Notes: generated from the letters alone by a model not told the origin. Shown: positions 1-11,513, numbered from the stretch's first letter. The stretch: DNA of 64,000 nucleotides from Bernardetia sp. (GCA_020630575.1 JAHDBD010000002.1:124001-188000); one strand, 5' to 3'. Translations and numbers: made by a program.

Positions 1-431
1 AACGAAAATCCACTGTACAAAAGGTTATAATTCATTTCCATTAATCGTCTTCCTAACGCAACATGCAAATCACCTTTTACCTGAACGAGTTTTACTTCTC
101 CTACAAACTCTTCCGAATTAGCAAAACCACGAACTATTTTTGAGCCTTGTTGCAATGTAAAATCTATTTTAAAATCTGCTACATTTCCATCTTTATTAAT
201 CTGAACTGTATCATAATTCAGATTGCTTTCGTTATCATCTAATAAGTAATTAAAAAATTCTAAATAGGCTTGCAAATAATTTTTCTCTTCGAAAAAACCT
301 GTCGATCTTGCCCACGAATCATATTTTTCTAATGTTTTGTGGGCGTCAGAATATCTACCGAATCGTATATCAATTCCGTCATTGGTGTCTGTCTGTCCGA
401 CAAAAGCAGTTATAATTTTTTTAAAAAGCAT
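1..431 (-). CDS. Hypothetical protein, 3' part cut by window edge
   Basis: An ATG at 431 on the minus strand opens 143 codons without a stop, running off the left edge of the window. The product starts MLFKKIITAFVGQTDTNDG and continues as a charged, soluble sequence with no signal peptide or membrane segment. Aromatic and acidic residues alternate in a way typical of a folded cytoplasmic protein, and codon use matches the neighbours. I do not recognise the family. The full length cannot be known because the C-terminus lies outside the window. It is divergent from the gene that starts at 809. Confidence 0.75.
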   Translation of the reverse strand, partial: MLFKKIITAFVGQTDTNDGIDIRFGRYSDAHKTLEKYDSWARSTGFFEEKNYLQAYLEFFNYLLDDNESNLNYDTVQINKDGNVADFKIDFTLQQGSKIVRGFANSEEFVGEVKLVQVKGDLHVALGRRLMEMNYNLLYSGFS

Positions 432-808
432 ATATCTTTTTTGAATTGGTAAAAATGCAAGTTTTCGAAATTATGTATTCTAACTTTATAAATCAAATTA
501 CAACTTTATTATTATGTAGTCAATTGATTTAGAAAGTAAAACATAAGTTTTAAAATCAATTTAAGGAAAGAATCTCAAAAATAAGTGGTATTTTTTTGAA
601 AATACTCTTTATTGTTTGTATTTTTAATAAAAAAAGAAGTCTTAGACTTTAAAGTGCTAGTAAAACCTTAACTTTGAATCTCATTTACTGATTTTATGTA
701 AGTAACTCAAATTGTAGGTTATAACTATTTCAGTCTTCCTAGTCTGAATAAATCGGTCTTTTTTAATAGTATTCACTATAAAGACAAGCTATACTAATTA
801 TAAAATTT
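432..808. other. Intergenic region between divergent genes
   Basis: No ORF is supported in these 377 bases. A TAACTTTG at 669-676 fits the Bacteroidota -7 box (TAnnTTTG) for the gene at 809, but I see no TTG at the right distance upstream, so the promoter call is weak. Around 731-748 lies an imperfect palindrome (CAGTCTTCC then TAGTCTGAA) that may be a reversed relative of the repeats at 12143 and 56553. Confidence 0.4.
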
Positions 809-2299
809 ATGAAATTTTTATTCTATAAATCACTCTATAAAAAATATTCATTTCTATCATTATTCTTTTTCGGATTGATAGTTGGCTTTTTTAGATGTGT
901 TCCTATTGAAGACCTTTCTCAGCCTCTTATTGGAGAATTTGCTCTAAATAATCAGTATAATGTATCAGATACAATTTTTTTGAATACTGTTTTGTCTGAT
1001 AACTTTGGAATAGATACAGTAATAATTGATATAAAACCAGCAGAAAATCTTTCTCGTCCGTGGACAAATACTAAAAAAATAAATAATGTAGGAGCAAGAG
1101 TATTAGAATTAAAAGATTCTTCTATTATCGTTCCCTCTTCTTTTTCTTTGGGCAAATACGAACTTACAATTACAACCATTGATATTAGTGGATTACAAAA
1201 TACTATTTCAAGAGAATTTATTGTGGGGGCTGATGCTACAAAACCCACGTTTCCAGATGTTTTATTGCCCAATATTCAAGCTTTTGATGATGGTAGTTAT
1301 CCTGCTTGTAGATTAGAAAAAGTTCCCTTAGGAGGTTTTATTACAGATAATGTTGGAATAAAGCTTATAACAGCACAGTTTGAGACAGGTACTAGGATTA
1401 TTAATCGCACATTTTCTACCAATAATGTTGATTCAGTAAATTTAGCAACTGTTTTTGGTAATGAATTAGTATTTCTAGATGTACCTAATGACTCCTTGCT
1501 TACTTTAACAATAACAGCAGAAGACTTTGAAAACAACGTTAGAAGTGTTAGTATTAATTTTACAATGAATTGCGATACTCAAAGTCCAATCATTGAAAAA
1601 ATTAAAGTCAACCGTCCTTTTAATGAAATAAATGAAATAGAAGTCATACAAGGACAAAAATTATTTATTACTGGTGGAATTATAAGAGATAGCCTTGGAA
1701 CATTAAAAGATGTTTATGTCTATTTTAATAATGATCCAACTCCTTTAATTAGTGGTGAAAATATTAATAACCTAATTTTTAATCTTGTGGGAAATGATTC
1801 TGTTTTTGTTCCTATTCCATCGAATGCTCAAAATCAAGATACTTATACAATTAAATTAGAAGCGACAGATGTTGCTGGTAATGCTCCAACAACAAGAGAA
1901 TTTATTATTAGAATTGTAGAAAATAAACTTCCTGATTTATCAGAACTTCGTTTTGCACTAGATAGTGATTTTTCTGATATAATAAACTTTAGTCCTAACC
2001 GTGATCAACCTGTATATATTTCTGCGGGCACTTCTTATCGATTAATTAATAGAATCAGAGATGACTTATTGTTAGATAGTTATAAATTAGAATGGGGAAA
2101 AGAGAATCAAACACCTATTATTACTAAAGAAAAAAATGGTCTCAATAGGTCAGATGTATATTTTTCTGCTCTACAAGAAAACTTTACATTTGGGGCTGAA
2201 GAAAATACAAGAATAGGTGTGAAGTATACTTTAACTATACATGCAAAAGATATTTTAGGAGCAGAAAGCCAAATAATATACTACTTCGAAATCCAATAA
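809..2299 (+). CDS. Secreted or lipid-anchored protein with Ig-like repeats
   Basis: This 496-residue protein begins with a basic stretch and a hydrophobic segment (about residues 14-28) followed by FFRCVPIEDL. The Cys at about 30 could be a lipidation site, but the preceding residues do not make a good lipobox, so either a lipoprotein or a membrane-tethered protein is possible. The rest is beta-rich, with at least three modules that share a pattern like SDNFGIDTV, TDNVGIKLI and IRDSLGTLKDV, each followed by an ATD.AGN-type strand. This resembles the Ig-like DUF4625-type lipoproteins of Bacteroidota. No enzyme motif is visible. A strong terminator follows the stop, and folK begins 95 bases downstream. 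The role is inferred to be at the cell surface; function is unknown. Confidence 0.7.
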   Translation: MKFLFYKSLYKKYSFLSLFFFGLIVGFFRCVPIEDLSQPLIGEFALNNQYNVSDTIFLNTVLSDNFGIDTVIIDIKPAENLSRPWTNTKKINNVGARVLELKDSSIIVPSSFSLGKYELTITTIDISGLQNTISREFIVGADATKPTFPDVLLPNIQAFDDGSYPACRLEKVPLGGFITDNVGIKLITAQFETGTRIINRTFSTNNVDSVNLATVFGNELVFLDVPNDSLLTLTITAEDFENNVRSVSINFTMNCDTQSPIIEKIKVNRPFNEINEIEVIQGQKLFITGGIIRDSLGTLKDVYVYFNNDPTPLISGENINNLIFNLVGNDSVFVPIPSNAQNQDTYTIKLEATDVAGNAPTTREFIIRIVENKLPDLSELRFALDSDFSDIINFSPNRDQPVYISAGTSYRLINRIRDDLLLDSYKLEWGKENQTPIITKEKNGLNRSDVYFSALQENFTFGAEENTRIGVKYTLTIHAKDILGAESQIIYYFEIQ

Positions 2300-2325
2300 A
2301 AAAGTAGAGCAACCTAATTTCCAAA

Positions 2326-2364
2326 CAAAACGAGGATAATTCATAAAAAATTATCCTTGTTTTG
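2326..2364 (+). terminator. Rho-independent terminator
   Basis: A 16-base arm, CAAAACGAGGATAATT, pairs with AATTATCCTTGTTTTG across a short A-rich loop, followed by a T-rich stretch. It sits 26 bases after the stop of the Ig-like gene and separates it from folK. Confidence 0.75.
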
Positions 2365-2394
2365 ATTTTATATTTATTTTTGAAAGAATAAGAA

Positions 2395-2922
2395 ATGAAG
2401 CAAAAAACAGTTTTTCTAGTATTAGGAGGAAATCTAGGAGATAGAGAACAAAATATTTTAGAAGCAAAAAAATATATTTCTTTACAGATTGGAGAGATTG
2501 AACTAGAATCAAGCATGTATCAAACAGCTGCTTGGGGCGTAGAAAATCAGCCTTCTTTTCTCAATCAAGTTATTCAAGTATCTTCTCTATTGTCTCCACA
2601 AGAAATATTGACTCAGATTGATGAGATAGAGAAAAAATTAGGTAGAAAACGTTATCAAAAATGGTATGCCCGAACAATTGATATAGATATTTTATATTAT
2701 GAAAATTTAGTTGTAGAAGAAAAAGAAGATACTACTAAAGAGAAAAAAGACTTAAAAATCCCTCATCCATTTTTACACCAACGTCGTTTTACGCTTGTTC
2801 CGTTGGCAGAGATTGCACCTAATTTTGTGCATCCTGTTTTTGATAAAACGAATAAGCAGCTTTTGGAAGACTGTTTGGATAAATTGAATGTTACACAGTT
2901 AGCAGTAAGTAGTTACCAGTAA
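2395..2922 (+). CDS. folK: 2-amino-4-hydroxy-6-hydroxymethyldihydropteridine diphosphokinase
   Basis: HPPK transfers pyrophosphate from ATP to 6-hydroxymethyl-7,8-dihydropterin, the step before dihydropteroate synthase in folate synthesis. The 175 residues carry the N-terminal LGGNLGDREQNI motif (about residues 9-20), the pterin-site region around YQTAAWGVENQPSFLNQV, and the Mg-binding signature RTIDIDILYY (about 93-102) followed by IPHPFLHQRRFTLVPLAEIAP. Length and motif order match the family. It stands alone, with no other folate genes next to it. The last codons (TQLAVSSYQ) are encoded by a stretch resembling the CAGTTATCAGTAA-type intergenic repeats of this genome, so the C-terminal tail may have been extended by such a repeat. 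Confidence 0.95.
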   Translation: MKQKTVFLVLGGNLGDREQNILEAKKYISLQIGEIELESSMYQTAAWGVENQPSFLNQVIQVSSLLSPQEILTQIDEIEKKLGRKRYQKWYARTIDIDILYYENLVVEEKEDTTKEKKDLKIPHPFLHQRRFTLVPLAEIAPNFVHPVFDKTNKQLLEDCLDKLNVTQLAVSSYQ

Positions 2923-2956
2923 TCAGTTGATGTAGTTTTAGTTTTGAGTATCCGTT

Positions 2957-3033
2957 TGACTGTCATTGAGGCTTTACCATCGTTGATGTTATGGATTCGA
3001 ATCTCATGCACGATGAAATCTCAACGAAGGTTG
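2957..3033. repeat. Dispersed imperfect palindrome
   Basis: The stretch opens with TGTCATTGAGG and closes with AATCTCAACGAAGGTTG. The same outer arms (GTCATTGAGA and TCTCAACAACGGTTG) occur upstream of trpG at 35238-35277. It looks like a degenerate copy of a dispersed hairpin family carrying an internal insertion. Confidence 0.4.
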
Positions 3034-3086
3034 ATAAAAATAGTTTTTTTATAGATATTCTTACTGATTTACAAAATCTTTAAAAC

Positions 3087-3124
3087 AAAAAACAGCCGTT
3101 TAATCGCTTAAACATCTGTTTTTT
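3087..3124. terminator. Bidirectional terminator between convergent genes
   Basis: AAAAAACAG pairs with CTGTTTTTT, and an inner stem GTTTAA/TTAAAC closes on the loop TCGC. A-run and T-run on either side allow termination on both strands. It lies between folK and the converging large surface-protein gene. Confidence 0.8.
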
Positions 3125-3149
3125 GTTAGAAAATAAGTCTTAGTTAATC

Positions 3150-6100
3150 TTATTCTTTCATTAGTTTACTAACATAAATTTTGTTACCACATTGAAGTTC
3201 TACAAAATAAACACCTACAGGCTGATTAGCAATGTTAAACGATTTTTGAGAAGTGAAGCTATTTATTTCAAAAGTAACTTCGTTGATAGTTCTTCCTAGC
3301 ATATCTATAACTCTTACCTTAGCTGTTCCCTTCAACTGTTTACTTGAAAAAGCTTTCCAGTTGAGTGTAAAAGTATTTGAAGTAGGATTAGGATATAACA
3401 AAAGTTTATCTGCTTCATTGTTCTCTGATATATCTTCTTTAGAAGAAGCAGCTATTTTTGCTACACGGTTTCCAGAAGGCGTACATCCTAAGAAACTAAT
3501 ATCTCCTGTTTTACCATTGGTATCATCATAGGCAGTACCATAAACATTTACAACTGCTCTCCATTCAGTAGCATAATTACTACTCCCTGTGTAGATGAGT
3601 TCAAAATTTTTGTAGAACTTAATACTATTGCCTTCTCTGATAATACGTAACTTATCTGATGGAATATAAGATACTTGGTTAGTAGATAGAGGAGTTATTT
3701 GGAAACCTCCCCTACGACTATAAGATACATTTACAGGTGTAGCAAATCCATTACTTACAGACCAAGCAAACTCAACATTGATAGGTATATCACGATATGT
3801 CGCATTTGTCAATCCGAAAACGTATGAAGAAGTCATTGAAGCAGAAGTAATTTTACAAAACATCTCTCCATCAGTAGAGGGATTTATAGTATTTACAGAA
3901 GCTGCAGCACTATTCCAATTGTTTCCAGTTCGTCCACCATTCGTACTATGAAGGCTATTATCAACAATGGTCATCTCTCTGAGAACTTTCCATCTAATAG
4001 TACATCTTATATCAGTTCCATTTGCCTCTAGCGCATATTCAAAAACAGGATTACTACAATCATCACTTGTTATGGTAATTACTGTAGTCTTTGCCCCAAC
4101 AGACGTTGGAATAAAACGAATAGTAACAGGCACATATCCCATAGCTGGAATATCAGTAGGCATATTTTCAATAACAAACTCTGCGTCACTACTTGTGATA
4201 GTATTTATTCGAATAGCTTCATTTCCTGTATTGTTAAGAGTAAAAGTTTGAGAAATAGAGTTACCTATGTTTGCGCTTCCCATTAGAGTTCCATTGAAAA
4301 ATGAGGGTGTCATATCATTGTCTTGAATCAAGATACCATTTTCTCCAATTACTTGAAGGTTTCTATCATCTAACACTTCTACTATTTGGGTGCTTGTTGC
4401 TGTATTTCCTGCTAAATCAGTCGCTATCCAAGTTACAGTTGTTGTTCCAGCAGGGAAAATGGCAGGAGCATCGTTTGAAAAAGTAACTGTTCCACAATTG
4501 TCTGCTCCTGTTGGAGTACCTAAATCTATTGCAGATGCCGTACAAAATCCTATATCTGCATTTACTATTATATTTTCAGGTGCTGTAATTGTTGGATTTT
4601 CTGTATCCTCAATAATTATATTTTGACTTGCTGTAACTGAATTTCCTGCTGCATCTGTAAATGTCCAAGTTACAATATTCGTTCCTTGTGTAGTTATTGG
4701 TAACACCTGTAAAGTAGTTCCAGTAACTGTGCCACTACAATTATCTGTCGTTGTTGGAGCAGTAAGAGAAGTAACTTCACATTGTGCTATTACATCATCT
4801 AAAGTAGGCACATCTGGATTTTGCGTATCATCTGTAATTACTACATTCTGATTTGCTGTAACCGAATTTCCTACATTATCTGTAAATATCCAAGTTACGA
4901 GAGTTGAGCTTGTAATAGGAAAAGTCTGTGCTGTTGTTCCTATAACTATTCCACTACAATTATCTGTTGTTGTTGGTGCAGTAAGAGAACTCAAATCACA
5001 TTGTGAAGTGATGGTAGGTAAGATAGGTATTACTGGATTTTCTGTATCTATAATAATTATATTTTGATTTGCAGTAACCAAATTTCCAGCATTGTCTGTA
5101 AATGTCCAAACTACCATAGTCGAATTTGTAATTGGAAATTGTTGTGTTGTTGTTCCAGTAACTACTCCACTACAATTATCTGTCGTAGTTGGGGGAATAA
5201 TAGAAGATAAAGAACAAGCTACTGTAATATCTGCCAAGGTAGGCACAAGAGGAGCTTCAGTATCTGTAATAATTACTTGTTGATGTGAATAAGATATATT
5301 TCCATGTCTATCATCAAATCTCCAAGCTACATTTGTTGTGCTTGTAATCGGAAATAGTTGAGTAGTGGTAGCTGTAATCCTTCCAGCACAATTATCAACT
5401 GTTGTCGGAAAAGGCAATGAATTTACAGAACACGGTGCAGTTATGGTAGGCAAATTAACACTAGGAGGAGCTACACGATCAGTAATAACTACAAATTGAT
5501 TCATAGTAATCGAATTGCCTGCTTGGTCAGTGAATGTCCAAACTATTCTAGTCAGTCCTTGTCTTGTAATAGGAAATGTTTGATTTGTTGTTCCTATAAT
5601 AGTACCACTACAATTATCTGTTGTACTCGGAGGATTGAATCCATAAGAACATTCTCTGTTTATGACTGGCATATTTATATACTCAGGGGCTACATTATCT
5701 TCAAAACCTGTACCTGCTATATCAAATACAAAAGGATTTTCATCAGCATCATTACTAGTTATGGAAATAGTAGCTGTGCGCTCGCCTATTTCAGAAGGTG
5801 TAAAGCTGACAAGGAAGTTTTGACTAGCATTCGGTGCAAGAGTAAAAGGCAAAGTAGGAATACCACTAGCTACAAAATCAAGAGCTCCAGCACTTGAAGT
5901 AATAGTTATCTCACTAACAATCAAATCTTCTGTACCTACATTATGAATCTTGTATGCCATGGAGTTACTATTTGAATTACATATCATTACATTTCCAAAA
6001 TGCGTATTATTATCTGTTGATGGGGTATTGCCATTAGGTATGTAATAATTGCCAGAACCACTATATACATTTAGTTCTGCAAAATCAGACGGAGGTGGTG

Positions 6101-9100
6101 GAGTAGTGCAACTCAAAACATCGCCTATTATGTTCCAATTTTTTGAATTAGTAAGAACAGAACGCTCAAGGTGAGAATAACAGTATCTCAAATTAGTAGC
6201 TCCTAATTCTACATTTGGCTTTACATTTTTGAGTGACCAACCACTAAGTGTTGCATCATAATTATCTATACTCAAACCAGAATTAGATAGCATATCATTC
6301 ATTGCAGTAACACTTGTTACGTTCCAACGGTAAAGACTTTGATTGAAAGCAGTAGCACGATGAAACATATTTTGCATATCTGTAACAGCAGAAACATTCC
6401 AGTTTTCTATATTTTGATTGAAAGAAGAAGCTCTTTCAAACATATAACTCATATCAGTTACTTTTCTTGTATCCCAACTTCCTATGTATCTATTATAAGC
6501 TGTCGCATTTTGAAACATACCAGACATATCAGTAACATTTCCTGTGTACCATCCTGTTCCAACACTTTGATTGAATGAAGAAGCACCTTTAAACATATTC
6601 TTCATAGTAGTAACTGCTGATACATTCCAACTACCGATGTATGTATTGAAAGAAGTAGCTCCTTCAAACATAGATTCTGTGTTAGTAACGCTCTGCGTAT
6701 TCCAACTTCCAAGATCTCCATTGAAAGATGAAGCACCTGCAAACATAGATTGCATGTTTGTAACATTCTCTGTATTCCAGTTATTAAGATTTTGATTGAA
6801 CATAGTAGCATCTTTAAATACATTTGTCATGTCTGTAATACCACTTACATTCCATCCTCCAATATTTTGATTGAAAACAGATGCTCCATAGAACATAGCA
6901 GCCATATCTGTAACACTAGATATATCCCAGTCCCCGATATATTGGTTAAAAGAAGATGCTCCTTCAAACATTCCTAAAGAGTAATGTACATAACTAGCTC
7001 CCATTTTCGTAACATTAGATACATTCCAGTTTCCAATATTTTGATTGAAAGATGAGGCATTTCTAAACATTCCAGTCATATCTGTAACATTGGAAGTGTT
7101 CCAATCTCCTATATCTTGATTAAAAGATGAAGCTCCATTAAACATTTCGTACATGCTTGTAACATTCGACACATCCCAATTTCCGATATCTTGATTAAAA
7201 TAGTTTGCTCGCTCAAACATCCATCTCATATCAGTAACATTCGACACATCCCAATCGCCAATATCTTGATTGAAAGAGGAAGCTCTAAGAAACATAGCTT
7301 GCATATCAGTAACATTCGACACATTCCAATTTCCAATATCTTGATTGAAAGAGGAAGCATCTTCAAACATCCATCTCATATCAGTAACATTCGACACATC
7401 CCAATTTCCAATATCTTGATTGAAAGAATTTGCCCCCCCGAACATGTTATTCATATCCCTAACATTAGAAACATCCCAATTTCCAATATCTTGATTGAAG
7501 GATCTAACGTGTACAAACATCCAATGCATATCAGTAACACGAGCAGTATTCCAGTTTCCAATATCTTGATTGAAATTGGTACAACCTTTGAACATAAGTT
7601 CCATGCTACTAACACGAGCAGTATTCCAGCTTCCAATATTTTGATTGAAACTGGTACAATCTATGAACATGTAATGCATATCTGTTACATTTTCTGTATT
7701 CCAGTTTCCAATATCTCCATTGAAGTTTATACAACCTCTAAACATACCACCTAAAGACATACTTGTTACAGCACTAAAGTTTGGAATATCAGTAGCATTA
7801 TACGTCATGTTTTCACTCCCCTCAAACATACCAGCCATAGTTCTCCAAGCTATATTCCCCCATTGTTCTACAGTACGAAGTTTTAATTTTTCGCTTCCAC
7901 CATTCATATAAAAACTAGCAAGTCCATTCTTTATAGAAATTTCATAAGTATCTCCATTTGTTAGTCCAGTAATTAAATAGTTATCAGAACTTATACGTGT
8001 AGCAGAACCATTTCCTTGTCCTGCATGTGTTAGGTTTGTCCAAGTAATATCGTAGTTTGTTCCTCTTGTAGGAAGGTTTATTTGTCCGTTGTCAGTTACC
8101 CAAGTGGTTATAAAAGCTACATCACACTCTACTTCATCGCCTATAATAGTCCAAGTAGAACTGTAATGATTAATAAGGCTGTTTCTTGCACTTGTACCAC
8201 TACAATATTTTCTTCCTACTGCTCCTAAGTTTACATTTTGTTGTACAGGTTGTCTTTCCCAACCAATTAGAGTAGCATCATAATTTGATCTACCTACACC
8301 TGAATTAGAAAGCATATTAGTCATATCTGTAACATTAGCGATATTCCAATCTCTAAGACTTTGATTGAAAGCAGTAGCATTATAGAACATGCTACTCATA
8401 GTTGTTACGGCTGCTGTGTTCCAACTGCCAATATTTTGATTGAAGGCAGAAGCATTGTGAAACATTCCTCTCATATCTGTAACAGATTCTGTATTCCAAG
8501 AACCAATATTTCCATTGAAGGCAGTAGCATTTTGAAACATACTACTCATATCTGTAACTGCTGCTGTGTTCCAATTATCAAGGTTTTGATTAAAAGCTGT
8601 AGCACCTTGAAACATGCTGCTCACATCGGCAACAACTGATGTATTCCAACTACCAATATTTTGATTGAAAGAAGTAGCAAAGAAAAACATATTACTCATA
8701 TCGGTAACTGCCGACGTATTCCAACTGCCAATATTTTGATTGAAAGCAGAAGCACTATAAAACATGTTGCTCATATTGGTAACGGCTGCTGTGTTCCAAG
8801 AAGCAATACTTTGATTGAAGGTAGATGCACCTCTAAACATATTACTCATATTAGTAATTGTTGAGGTGTTCCAAGAAGCAATATTTCCATTAAAGTTACT
8901 ACAGTTAGCAAACATATAAGACATGTCTGTTACTTGGCTAAGATCAGGATTATCAGTAGCATTATAGGTAAGATAAGTACAACCTTTAAAAGCATTTTGC
9001 ATACTTTTCCACTCTATTTCTCCCCACTCTTCTATAGTTTTGAGTTTTGTTTTTTCGCTACCATCATTCATATAAAAGCGAGGAAAATCTCCTGTAATCT

Positions 9101-10514
9101 CTATCTCATAAGTAATTCCATTTGATAAGCCTGTAATTGTGTAAGCTCCTCCTTGTCTTATTGCTGTACCACCCTGTAAAGTAATAGTGTTTTTCCATGT
9201 GATATTGTAATTATAGCCATTTCCAGTAACAGGAATGGTAATTTTTCCATCAGATGTTATCCATGTAGTACGGAAAGGTCTGCCTGGGCAAAATAAAGCA
9301 TCACCCGTGATATTCCAGTTTTTAGAAGCAGTAAGTATATTTCTTGCTGTTGTTGCAGTACAATATTGCAGATTTGTAGCTCCTAGAGTTATAGCTGAGT
9401 TTACGTTTTGAGCAGCCCAGCCTGTAAGTATAGCGTCGTAATTATCTATATTTATACCAGAGTTAGATAACATGCCTGTCATACCAGCCACACCATAGTT
9501 ATTAGATGCAACAATATTACTAATATTCCAGTTTCCAATATTTTGATTAAAAGAAGTGGCATCACGAAACATTGAACGCATATCGTAAACAGATGCTGTG
9601 TTCCAGTTTCCAATATCTTGATTGAAGGAAGTCGCTCCATAAAACATGCCTTCCATGTCTTCGACAGAACTTGTGTTCCAGTTTTCTATATTTTGATTGA
9701 AGGAAACAGCACCATTAAACATCAATGCCATATGTGTAACTGCTCCAATATTCCAACCTCCAATATTTTGATTAAAAGAAGTAGCATTAGAGAACATCCC
9801 AGCCATATTTGTAACATTTTCTGTGTACCAACCTCCAATATTTTGATTGAAAGAGGTAGCTCCATTGAACATACTTCCCATATTTGTAACTGCTCTTGTA
9901 TTCCATCCTGCTATGTTTTTATTAAAACTATAACAATTAATGAATACACCGCTCATGTTAGTAACGTGTTGTGTATCCCAGCTTCCTATATTTCCATTAA
10001 AGTTACTACAGTTAGCAAACATGCTAGATATATCTGTTACTTGACTAAGATCAGGATTATCTGTAGCATTATAAATAAGGTTTGGACAATCTTTAAAAGC
10101 TTTTATCATTCTTTTCCAACGAATATCTCCCCATTCTTCTATGGTTCTAAGTTTTAGCCTTTCGTCATTATAATCCCCCATATAAAAATGAGGAAAAGTT
10201 CCAGTAATAGATATTTCATAAGTATTTCCATTTGTTAAGCCACTTATAGTACAATTACCTCTTTGTCCTGTTACAGAACCAGTAACTGATGTAGTAAGAT
10301 TTTTCCATGAAACAGTGTAATCATAGAAATTACCATAGTTTGAGATAGTAGGAATTGTAATCGTCCCATCATTGGTTATCCATGTAGTACGAAAGGCTTG
10401 AGCATTTGCTGTTTGTATGCTTAGTCCTGTAAAGAACAAGGTAAGAAATAGCAATAAAGCAAAAATAGTTATTGCTTTCACTTTGCTAGAAAGTAGTAGT
10501 AGAAGTGACTTCAT
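3150..10514 (-). CDS. Giant BspA-like surface protein with T9SS sorting domain
   Basis: This 2454-residue protein has a signal peptide (residues 1-39, ending TANAQA). Three similar modules follow, each starting F.TTW.T..G.I..P (near 40, 412 and 800), then 25-residue DUF285/BspA-type repeats of the form WNT..VT.M..MF..A..FNQNIG, and closing with LSNSG....NYDA.L.GW. I count about 8, 9 and 20 repeats in modules 1, 2 and 3. Next come a choice-of-anchor (ASPM-SPD-2-Hydin-like) domain at about 1470-1605, several HYR-like repeats (TTDNCSG...[12 protein letters not shown]) to about 2055, a second anchor domain, a beta-rich domain at about 2170-2345, and a T9SS type A sorting domain (about 2370-2454, starting [12 protein letters not shown]). 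It is presumably exported and displayed on the surface; binding or adhesion is inference. The promoter is at 10639-10670. Confidence 0.93.
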   Translation of the reverse strand: MKSLLLLLSSKVKAITIFALLLFLTLFFTGLSIQTANAQAFRTTWITNDGTITIPTISNYGNFYDYTVSWKNLTTSVTGSVTGQRGNCTISGLTNGNTYEISITGTFPHFYMGDYNDERLKLRTIEEWGDIRWKRMIKAFKDCPNLIYNATDNPDLSQVTDISSMFANCSNFNGNIGSWDTQHVTNMSGVFINCYSFNKNIAGWNTRAVTNMGSMFNGATSFNQNIGGWYTENVTNMAGMFSNATSFNQNIGGWNIGAVTHMALMFNGAVSFNQNIENWNTSSVEDMEGMFYGATSFNQDIGNWNTASVYDMRSMFRDATSFNQNIGNWNISNIVASNNYGVAGMTGMLSNSGINIDNYDAILTGWAAQNVNSAITLGATNLQYCTATTARNILTASKNWNITGDALFCPGRPFRTTWITSDGKITIPVTGNGYNYNITWKNTITLQGGTAIRQGGAYTITGLSNGITYEIEITGDFPRFYMNDGSEKTKLKTIEEWGEIEWKSMQNAFKGCTYLTYNATDNPDLSQVTDMSYMFANCSNFNGNIASWNTSTITNMSNMFRGASTFNQSIASWNTAAVTNMSNMFYSASAFNQNIGSWNTSAVTDMSNMFFFATSFNQNIGSWNTSVVADVSSMFQGATAFNQNLDNWNTAAVTDMSSMFQNATAFNGNIGSWNTESVTDMRGMFHNASAFNQNIGSWNTAAVTTMSSMFYNATAFNQSLRDWNIANVTDMTNMLSNSGVGRSNYDATLIGWERQPVQQNVNLGAVGRKYCSGTSARNSLINHYSSTWTIIGDEVECDVAFITTWVTDNGQINLPTRGTNYDITWTNLTHAGQGNGSATRISSDNYLITGLTNGDTYEISIKNGLASFYMNGGSEKLKLRTVEQWGNIAWRTMAGMFEGSENMTYNATDIPNFSAVTSMSLGGMFRGCINFNGDIGNWNTENVTDMHYMFIDCTSFNQNIGSWNTARVSSMELMFKGCTNFNQDIGNWNTARVTDMHWMFVHVRSFNQDIGNWDVSNVRDMNNMFGGANSFNQDIGNWDVSNVTDMRWMFEDASSFNQDIGNWNVSNVTDMQAMFLRASSFNQDIGDWDVSNVTDMRWMFERANYFNQDIGNWDVSNVTSMYEMFNGASSFNQDIGDWNTSNVTDMTGMFRNASSFNQNIGNWNVSNVTKMGASYVHYSLGMFEGASSFNQYIGDWDISSVTDMAAMFYGASVFNQNIGGWNVSGITDMTNVFKDATMFNQNLNNWNTENVTNMQSMFAGASSFNGDLGSWNTQSVTNTESMFEGATSFNTYIGSWNVSAVTTMKNMFKGASSFNQSVGTGWYTGNVTDMSGMFQNATAYNRYIGSWDTRKVTDMSYMFERASSFNQNIENWNVSAVTDMQNMFHRATAFNQSLYRWNVTSVTAMNDMLSNSGLSIDNYDATLSGWSLKNVKPNVELGATNLRYCYSHLERSVLTNSKNWNIIGDVLSCTTPPPPSDFAELNVYSGSGNYYIPNGNTPSTDNNTHFGNVMICNSNSNSMAYKIHNVGTEDLIVSEITITSSAGALDFVASGIPTLPFTLAPNASQNFLVSFTPSEIGERTATISITSNDADENPFVFDIAGTGFEDNVAPEYINMPVINRECSYGFNPPSTTDNCSGTIIGTTNQTFPITRQGLTRIVWTFTDQAGNSITMNQFVVITDRVAPPSVNLPTITAPCSVNSLPFPTTVDNCAGRITATTTQLFPITSTTNVAWRFDDRHGNISYSHQQVIITDTEAPLVPTLADITVACSLSSIIPPTTTDNCSGVVTGTTTQQFPITNSTMVVWTFTDNAGNLVTANQNIIIIDTENPVIPILPTITSQCDLSSLTAPTTTDNCSGIVIGTTAQTFPITSSTLVTWIFTDNVGNSVTANQNVVITDDTQNPDVPTLDDVIAQCEVTSLTAPTTTDNCSGTVTGTTLQVLPITTQGTNIVTWTFTDAAGNSVTASQNIIIEDTENPTITAPENIIVNADIGFCTASAIDLGTPTGADNCGTVTFSNDAPAIFPAGTTTVTWIATDLAGNTATSTQIVEVLDDRNLQVIGENGILIQDNDMTPSFFNGTLMGSANIGNSISQTFTLNNTGNEAIRINTITSSDAEFVIENMPTDIPAMGYVPVTIRFIPTSVGAKTTVITITSDDCSNPVFEYALEANGTDIRCTIRWKVLREMTIVDNSLHSTNGGRTGNNWNSAAASVNTINPSTDGEMFCKITSASMTSSYVFGLTNATYRDIPINVEFAWSVSNGFATPVNVSYSRRGGFQITPLSTNQVSYIPSDKLRIIREGNSIKFYKNFELIYTGSSNYATEWRAVVNVYGTAYDDTNGKTGDISFLGCTPSGNRVAKIAASSKEDISENNEADKLLLYPNPTSNTFTLNWKAFSSKQLKGTAKVRVIDMLGRTINEVTFEINSFTSQKSFNIANQPVGVYFVELQCGNKIYVSKLMKE
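6270..7790 (-). repeat. 75-bp coding tandem repeats, module 3 (about 20 units)
   Basis: On the minus strand, units encode the pattern W(N/D)(T/V)(S)[17 protein letters not shown]. Neighbouring units from about 7080 to 7500 are nearly identical at DNA level (TCAGTAACATTCGACACATC recurs), so recent copying by recombination is likely. One unit, near 6990, carries an insertion of eight residues. Confidence 0.9.
8295..8950 (-). repeat. 75-bp coding tandem repeats, module 2 (about 9 units)
   Basis: The units encode [24 protein letters not shown] repeats. They are more similar to each other than to the units of module 3, which points to expansion within the module. Confidence 0.85.
9460..10060 (-). 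repeat. 75-bp coding tandem repeats, module 1 (about 8 units)
   Basis: The units encode [20 protein letters not shown] repeats after the first signal-proximal domain. The last unit has an insertion ([10 protein letters not shown]) before the closing LSNSG segment. Confidence 0.85.
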
Positions 10515-10638
10515 TTTTGAATATGTAAGTTGCGAGTTAAAAATTACAAGTGTTTGTTGTATCTAATAAAAGGATATTCTTAGAGTAGAATGGTTATTTT
10601 TGGCTTATATACTTGATAACAAACTCTTTATATGATTA

Positions 10639-10670
10639 CAAAGGTAAAATACAATTACTCATAAAGCAAA
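10639..10670 (-). promoter_or_regulatory. Bacteroidota-type promoter for the giant surface protein
   Basis: Read on the minus strand, TTTG (10670-10667) is followed after 20 bases by TACCTTTG (10646-10639), matching the TTTG/TAnnTTTG promoter pattern of Bacteroidota. The implied transcript would have a leader of roughly 115 bases before the ATG at 10514. Confidence 0.55.
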
Positions 10671-10954
10671 AATATATTCTATTTACACACATTACTTACA
10701 TAACAAAAACAAATCAATAGATCAGTATAATTCTGCTTTTCTCTTAATAATTACACTTTTATTGGGTATAAAAGGTTTTTTTAAGAATTTTAACAATACT
10801 TCTCTCAAAATAGCAGTATTTAAAAAAAATAGAGAAATAGTAATATTTTTCGAATTATACTTAAATAACTTTGACTTTTTTGTAATAAGAATATAAAAAT
10901 GCTATCTAAATACATAAAGAGATTTAAATAGGATTTCTGTATTAGAATTTTAAG
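10671..10954. other. AT-rich gap between promoter and insertion sequence
   Basis: No ORF or clear hairpin is supported here. The stretch is very AT-rich and separates the promoter of the surface-protein gene from the left end of the IS630-like element. Confidence 0.5.
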
Positions 10955-10964
10955 TTATACTCAA
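10955..10964 (+). repeat. Left terminal inverted repeat of IS630-like element
   Basis: TTATACTCAA, whose complement appears at 12056-12065. It overlaps the transposase stop codon (10961-10963). Confidence 0.6.
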
Positions 10965-11497
10965 TAGAAATTGTTTTTAGAAAATTGGACGTGAAAATTT
11001 GGAACTAGTAGTGTCTCCAGTTCATCTATATAATCATCGATATGTTTGAAAAATTTAGGACAAACGTCCTTGCATTTTTCAAAGGTATCGTAGTAGTTAT
11101 GGTCAATCACTTTTTTTCTCATAAACTTCCAAAGCCTTTCAATCAAGTTTAAATTTGGTGAGTAGGTTGGTAAATAAATGAGTTCTATTTTAGATCCATA
11201 TGTCCAGTCTTGAACAAGGTAGGACTTAAAATAAGAGGCTTGGTCTACGACAAGATAAATTTTGCTTTTTTCTGTATAAGTGTCTTCTATTTGGTCTAAA
11301 AATGCTCTTATTACATCAGAATTAACGATGTCTGATTCTTTAATGTGTATATCACTTGGAGCTTCTACATTGACTGCTCCTGTTAAATGAATACGTTTCC
11401 TACCACTAACACTCTTGACTTCAAACTCTTTTCCCTTACGAATCCATCCATAATTACTACGTGTATTCCACTCTGGATGGACAGAATCAACAAACAA
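10961..11497 (-). CDS. IS630-like transposase, C-terminal DDE part
   Basis: The 178 residues hold the DDE_3-type catalytic half of an IS630 transposase. LFVDSVHPEWNTRSNYGWI contains the first Asp, YLVVDQASYFKS the second, and LPTYSPNLNLIERLWKFMRKK ends with the catalytic Glu. The counted start (TTG at 11497) is only where the frame becomes open to initiation; homologous reading actually continues upstream as RENEVFLFVD to about 11508. It is the continuation, shifted by one base, of the N-terminal fragment at 11514-12008. All three catalytic acids are present, so the enzyme could work if the frame were restored. Confidence 0.8.
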   Translation of the reverse strand: MFVDSVHPEWNTRSNYGWIRKGKEFEVKSVSGRKRIHLTGAVNVEAPSDIHIKESDIVNSDVIRAFLDQIEDTYTEKSKIYLVVDQASYFKSYLVQDWTYGSKIELIYLPTYSPNLNLIERLWKFMRKKVIDHNYYDTFEKCKDVCPKFFKHIDDYIDELETLLVPNFHVQFSKNNFY

Positions 11498-11513
11498 AAA
11501 AACTTCATTTTCT

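Noticed and set aside
2985..3015. GGATTCGAATCTC, similar to a tRNA T-loop
   Set aside because: No acceptor, anticodon or D arms can be folded around it, and it belongs to a dispersed repeat.
6270..10060. Regular repeats that might suggest a CRISPR array
   Set aside because: The period is 75 bases with no short constant repeat and variable spacers; the units encode DUF285/BspA repeats in a continuous frame.
6339..10157. Many plus-strand ORFs antisense to the giant surface protein, with repeating [24 protein letters not shown] translations
   Set aside because: They arise because each 75-base repeat keeps the opposite frame open. They have no independent start signals, and their periodicity follows exactly that of the minus-strand gene.
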